Under the pieces are notes generated by a model. The model saw only the letters and a program-made list of their open reading frames with translations, made no database searches and was not told the DNA's origin. Shown piece by piece: positions 62,225 through 64,000 of a DNA stretch of 64,000 bases. Position 1 is the first letter of the stretch; each line of letters starts with the position of its first letter. Position numbers and translations under genes: made by a program. Source of the DNA: JAAYPI01 sp963668615 (GTDB taxonomy: Bacteria; Bacteroidota; Bacteroidia; Bacteroidales; Paludibacteraceae); contig CAXXCL010000003.1 in assembly GCA_963668615.2 (NCBI GenBank), forward strand, positions 372,001 through 436,000, given 5' to 3'.

Positions 62225-63481
62225 TTATATACATCCTAAACCGGAACCGGAGCATCTACCTCCAACTCCGCAATGACCAATTATTTTGAGAGAAGATTCG
62301 GGTATTGATTTTCCCTTCAACAAAGCCTCTACAAGCTCACTTACCGAACCGTTTACTGCCTCGACAAAAAATCCTTTTTTTCTCAATATTTCTAATGGTA
62401 TACGACCTATGCCATTTACCAATAGGGCTCCACAATCAGAAAAAGTTGTTGCCAATTCTTCCCACCTTTGTATATTTTCGAAAGAAGGTGTCGAACGTTT
62501 TTCTATCAATTCAGCCTTTCCTCCCGCAAGTCCATAAATCCACAAATAAGAGGCCTCTCCTAAGTGCAAATTAACGAAGACTCCATCAGCACTACTTACT
62601 GCTATATAAGGTTTAAGAGCAAATGAAGGTTGTGCTTTGGCATTTGTCAGCAATTTTTCCGTTTCTTCACTATTTGCTTCACCCAACAAGCCTACCGCAT
62701 CCGCACGACAACGTGCACAATGGGACATCTGCTTGATAAATAATGAGGCTTTTGCCCTAACAGAACGCATACTGCTCGGACTTGGTTCTTCTAAATTGGC
62801 AAAAGGAGTACCGGCAACCGGTATGAGGGGAATACAATTCTGTACATCAGCACCTAATTTTGCCACATATTTGGAAATTTCTGGTACATGGTATTCATTT
62901 ACACGAGGAATAACCACCGTATTAATTTTTACCGTAATGCCATACCTTTTTAATAATTTGATAGCTTCCGTTTGTCTCTCCAACAGAATTTCAGCTCCTT
63001 CTATTCCATAATATGTTTTTTTTTCGTAATGAATCCACTCGTAAATATCTGCCCCTATTTCCGGATTTACAGCATTCACGGTAATAGTTACATGTGACAC
63101 GTTGAGTTCTGCTAAACGAGGAATATATTCGGGCAAATACAAACCATTGGAAGAAAGACACAGCAATTTATCAGGATAACGATTATGTATACGCTCCAGT
63201 GTTTCCATGGTTTCTTTTATATTGGCAAAGGGGTCACCGGGACCGGCAATGCCAACAACAGCTATATTCGGAACTTTTTTTATTATTTCTCCCAAATATT
63301 TTTCTGCTTGATCGGGTTTAAGAACTGCCGTAGACACTCCCGGACGACTTTCATTGGTACAATCGTACTTTCGGTTACAAAAGTTACACTGCACATTACA
63401 TCGGGCAGCTACAGGAAGATGCACGCGAGCAGTTTTATGACGGGCTTCGGCATTAAAACATGGGTGATTTTCTAAATTCAT
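62225..63481 (-). CDS. nifB: Nitrogenase cofactor biosynthesis protein NifB, fused NifX-like domain
   Basis: About 418 residues from ATG 63481 (MNLENHPCFNAEARHKTARVHLPVA). Radical SAM domain ~1-265: PVAARCNVQCNFCNRKYDC (CxxxCxxC), IAGPGDPFANIKETMETL, NAVNPEIGADIYEWI. Residues ~290-390: NifX-like domain (AVSSADGVFVNLHLGEASYLWIY, ALLVNGIGRIPLEILRKKGF); Cys-rich tail HCGVGGRCSGSGLGCI. It builds NifB-co, the [8Fe-9S-C] core of FeMo-co. Together with the partial gene upstream it is the end of a nif cluster. Confidence 0.95.
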   Translation of the reverse strand: MNLENHPCFNAEARHKTARVHLPVAARCNVQCNFCNRKYDCTNESRPGVSTAVLKPDQAEKYLGEIIKKVPNIAVVGIAGPGDPFANIKETMETLERIHNRYPDKLLCLSSNGLYLPEYIPRLAELNVSHVTITVNAVNPEIGADIYEWIHYEKKTYYGIEGAEILLERQTEAIKLLKRYGITVKINTVVIPRVNEYHVPEISKYVAKLGADVQNCIPLIPVAGTPFANLEEPSPSSMRSVRAKASLFIKQMSHCARCRADAVGLLGEANSEETEKLLTNAKAQPSFALKPYIAVSSADGVFVNLHLGEASYLWIYGLAGGKAELIEKRSTPSFENIQRWEELATTFSDCGALLVNGIGRIPLEILRKKGFFVEAVNGSVSELVEALLKGKSIPESSLKIIGHCGVGGRCSGSGLGCI

Positions 63482-63508
63482 AATTACTCCTTTACAATTC
63501 AATAACAC

Positions 63509-64000
63509 CTATTGAGCACTACCACTAATAGCTGTCGTATAAATTTTTTCCAATAAAGATAAAGCTCCTCTATAACCGACATTGGAACGATTCACAACTA
63601 CTTCATAAGAAGCAGGAAAACCTATTTCCAAAATACCACCTTTCAATTTTTTTGCCACGTCACGGTCCCAGGTAGTAGCAAAAAGCAAAGGCGGTTTATG
63701 TCCAAAATCAGTTTTTAATAATTCTTGTCCAATGGTATACCCATCCTCTATAAAATCTACAGTTGTGGATACATCTTCGGCAATATGGGTGTATTGCTCA
63801 CGAATAAATTCTTTATATTCATCAGGAGTATTCTCGGTAATAATTTGTCTACCGGGTATCAAGCCCAATTGATTAACTAGAAATTTGGTCAATGCCAAGT
63901 TGTAAGCACTATTGCTCACAACACCAAATTTTGCCGGTAGCCCCCACCAATATTCAGAATAGAAATCAGCAAAATGTTCCAAATAAAAATAATAGTAATC
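63509..64000 (-). CDS. NifN/NifK-family protein, 5' end outside window
   Basis: The frame is open from the window edge to the stop at 63509; the TTG at 63982 is not a start. The C-terminal ~163 residues have WWGLPAKFGVVSNSAYNLALTKFLVNQLGL, then PPLLFATTWDRDVAKKL, ILEIGFPASYEVVVNRSNVGYRGALSLLEKIY, the pattern (GFP then GYRGALxLL) of nitrogenase component 1 beta-subunit relatives. Because nifB follows 28 nt downstream, I prefer NifN (cofactor scaffold) to NifK. Confidence 0.8.
   Translation of the reverse strand, partial: DYYYFYLEHFADFYSEYWWGLPAKFGVVSNSAYNLALTKFLVNQLGLIPGRQIITENTPDEYKEFIREQYTHIAEDVSTTVDFIEDGYTIGQELLKTDFGHKPPLLFATTWDRDVAKKLKGGILEIGFPASYEVVVNRSNVGYRGALSLLEKIYTTAISGSAQ

Noticed and set aside
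1..64000. tRNA, rRNA, CRISPR array, replication origin
   Set aside because: Looked for cloverleaf-like GC islands, regular direct repeats and DnaA-box clusters in the gaps; none found by eye.

Overview
The window reads as chromosomal DNA of a low-GC Bacteroidota bacterium, most likely order Bacteroidales. Evidence: promoters of the Bacteroidetes type (-33 TTG/TTTG, about 19-20 nt, -7 TAnnTTTG) sit upstream of many genes; there are family-typical genes (DUF1573, DUF3276/PUR-alpha-like, long NusB, a fused DAHP synthase-chorismate mutase, a T9SS-type C-terminal domain, a TonB receptor); and the right edge carries nitrogenase cofactor genes, so the cell is probably an anaerobic diazotroph. An intact surface-polysaccharide cluster and full amino-acid operons argue against a strongly reduced symbiont. 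I cannot name the genus.

Layout. 1-5.5 kb: an accessory patch of unrelated plus-strand genes (cupin fragment, EreA/ChaN-like exported protein, DUF2188 plus a TIR/deoxyribosyltransferase-like protein, coiled-coil/membrane-tail protein, a broken flavodoxin, an internally duplicated exported protein) separated by short palindromes and a duplicated ~95-nt non-coding element. 5.6-10.6 kb (minus): a T9SS-type exported protein, then the Phe/Tyr operon pheA - aminotransferase - DAHP synthase/chorismate mutase - tyrA. Its leader encodes an 18-residue peptide with 6 Phe and 5 Tyr, followed by a Rho-independent terminator only 28 nt before pheA: a ribosome-mediated transcription attenuator, the most interesting find here. 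10.7-19.9 kb (minus): proS followed by a Wzx/Wzy polysaccharide cluster (flippase, polymerase, one GT2, three GT4, one epimerase). 20-36 kb: housekeeping genes (ABC-F, galE, ruvX, def, coaE, yajC, nusB, purA) with an InlB-repeat nuclease lipoprotein, a short 2[4Fe-4S] ferredoxin, a YugP-like protease, a patatin and a two-component system. 36-50 kb: Crp and Lrp regulators, meaB, two DUF1573 proteins, guaA, a CPBP protease, pepD, OmpH, fmt, dnaX.

49.5-53.2 kb (minus): a thiamine salvage unit under a TPP riboswitch: outer-membrane receptor, PnuT-like permease, thiamine pyrophosphokinase. 54-61.8 kb (minus): a sulfur amino-acid block of cystathionine beta-synthase, an LCM-type methyltransferase, two Cys/Met-metabolism PLP enzymes, an ATP-grasp ligase, a COG4947-like esterase and metA, probably with a second internal promoter. 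61.9-64 kb (minus): a NifX-like protein, nifB (radical SAM plus C-terminal NifX-like domain) and the 3' part of a NifN/NifK-family gene running off the window, so the main nif cluster lies beyond the right edge.

All calls come from reading the sequence and its translations; no database search was run. No tRNA, rRNA, CRISPR array or complete insertion sequence was recognised.
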